From assembly GCA_937128575.1 (NCBI GenBank), contig CAKZMN010000247.1, forward strand, positions 1 to 6,593: a stretch of 6,593 bases of DNA. Reading direction: 5' to 3'. Within the stretch, counting starts at the first letter, position 1. Each line of letters starts with the position of its first letter. The notes beneath the pieces are model-generated. The model had not been told where the DNA came from. It saw only the letters and a program-made list of their open reading frames with translations, and made no database searches. This stretch comes from an uncultured Alphaproteobacteria bacterium. GTDB lineage: Bacteria; Pseudomonadota; Alphaproteobacteria; Micavibrionales; Micavibrionaceae. Both the position numbers and the translations under genes were made by a program. Positions 6,296 through 6,593 of the stretch are shown here, piece after piece.

Positions 6296-6593
6296 TTACG
6301 GGATACCCAATAACGATCGCCGCGTTAGGAACTGGAATATAAATAACGGCAGGATGAATAAGATATAATGACTGAAGAAAAATGAATGCACACCGCCCGG
6401 CCACGGTCCCAGCACAAGGAAGATGGCGTTCCACATAATTAAGAATGAAAATGGGTTATCCCTATAGTCCGCATAGCGCGCCTGCAATAAGGCCAACAAC
6501 CAGCCGGTAATCAGGCCGCCAATCAAAACGCCAAACCAGCCAAAATTTGTGTACCATTGCGCAAAGCCATAAACCGGCCAGCCACCAGAACCC
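6296..6593 (-). CDS. Polytopic membrane protein, probable Wzy-type polysaccharide polymerase, C-terminal end (5' part outside window)
   Basis: The frame is open from the stop codon (6298-6296) to the right edge of the window, giving 98 codons of the C-terminus. A TTG at 6526 could be misread as a start, but the 22 codons upstream continue the same protein: GFAQWYTNFGWFGV then LIGGLITGWLLALLQ. An aromatic NFGW(F)GV segment leading into a glycine-rich helix is characteristic of O-antigen/oligosaccharide repeat-unit polymerases, which join lipid-linked repeat units on the periplasmic face of the inner membrane. Three hydrophobic stretches are visible: FGVLIGGLITGWLLALL, FSFLIMWNAIFLVLG and the terminal YILFILPLFIFQFL, followed by a basic end RRSLLGIP, which suggests a cytoplasmic C-terminus. 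A terminator follows at 6193-6223. Another polytopic polysaccharide protein such as a ligase or flippase cannot be excluded from the fragment. Confidence 0.72.
   Translation of the reverse strand, partial: GSGGWPVYGFAQWYTNFGWFGVLIGGLITGWLLALLQARYADYRDNPFSFLIMWNAIFLVLGPWPGGVHSFFFSHYILFILPLFIFQFLTRRSLLGIP

Noticed and set aside
6296..6526. Stand-alone 76-aa membrane protein starting at TTG 6526
   Set aside because: The frame stays open to the window edge and the upstream 22 codons continue a polymerase-like membrane segment, so this is the end of a larger protein.
1..6593. tRNA, rRNA, CRISPR array, insertion sequence or attachment site
   Set aside because: No cloverleaf, spaced direct repeats, terminal inverted repeats or transposase sequence could be found on either strand.

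Overview
The window comes from a Gram-negative bacterium of moderate G+C content: there is an outer-membrane beta-barrel protein with a Sec signal peptide and a Wzy-type polysaccharide polymerase. The UvrA C-terminus reads most like alphaproteobacterial UvrA, and a full TTAA-N7-TTAA box lies in one intergenic region. I therefore lean towards an alphaproteobacterium; this is inference from remembered family sequences, not a search.

Layout. The left end is housekeeping: the last third of uvrA (+, 1-995, truncated by the window edge), an AT-rich 141-bp gap with a plausible promoter, and a small gene for an unrecognised 96-aa single-span membrane protein (+, 1137-1427). Facing it is a two-gene minus-strand operon: a sulfotransferase (2522-3463) followed 7 nt later by pyrC, a class II dihydroorotase (1420-2514). 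A 70-bp divergent promoter region separates the sulfotransferase from a 428-aa beta-barrel outer-membrane protein (+, 3534-4820). Facing the barrel gene is a 447-aa two-domain protein (-, 4817-6160) with a concanavalin/LamG-like N-terminal half and an SGNH/sialate-O-acetylesterase-like C-terminal half. Upstream of that, on the same strand, are a clear intrinsic terminator (6193-6223) and the 3' end of a polytopic membrane protein resembling O-antigen/exopolysaccharide polymerases (6296 to beyond the right edge).

How the parts may fit. From about 2522 rightwards, four genes fit one theme: making, exporting and decorating a surface or extracellular polysaccharide. They supply a polymerase (Wzy-like), an outer-membrane barrel of a type found with exopolysaccharide genes, a PAPS-dependent sulfotransferase and an SGNH carbohydrate esterase. 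pyrC is a pyrimidine-biosynthesis gene that appears translationally coupled to the sulfotransferase. Both convergent gene pairs overlap at their stop codons (8 bp and 4 bp), leaving no room for terminators between them. I see no tRNA, rRNA, CRISPR array, insertion sequence or attachment site, and no gene-free stretch longer than about 140 bp.
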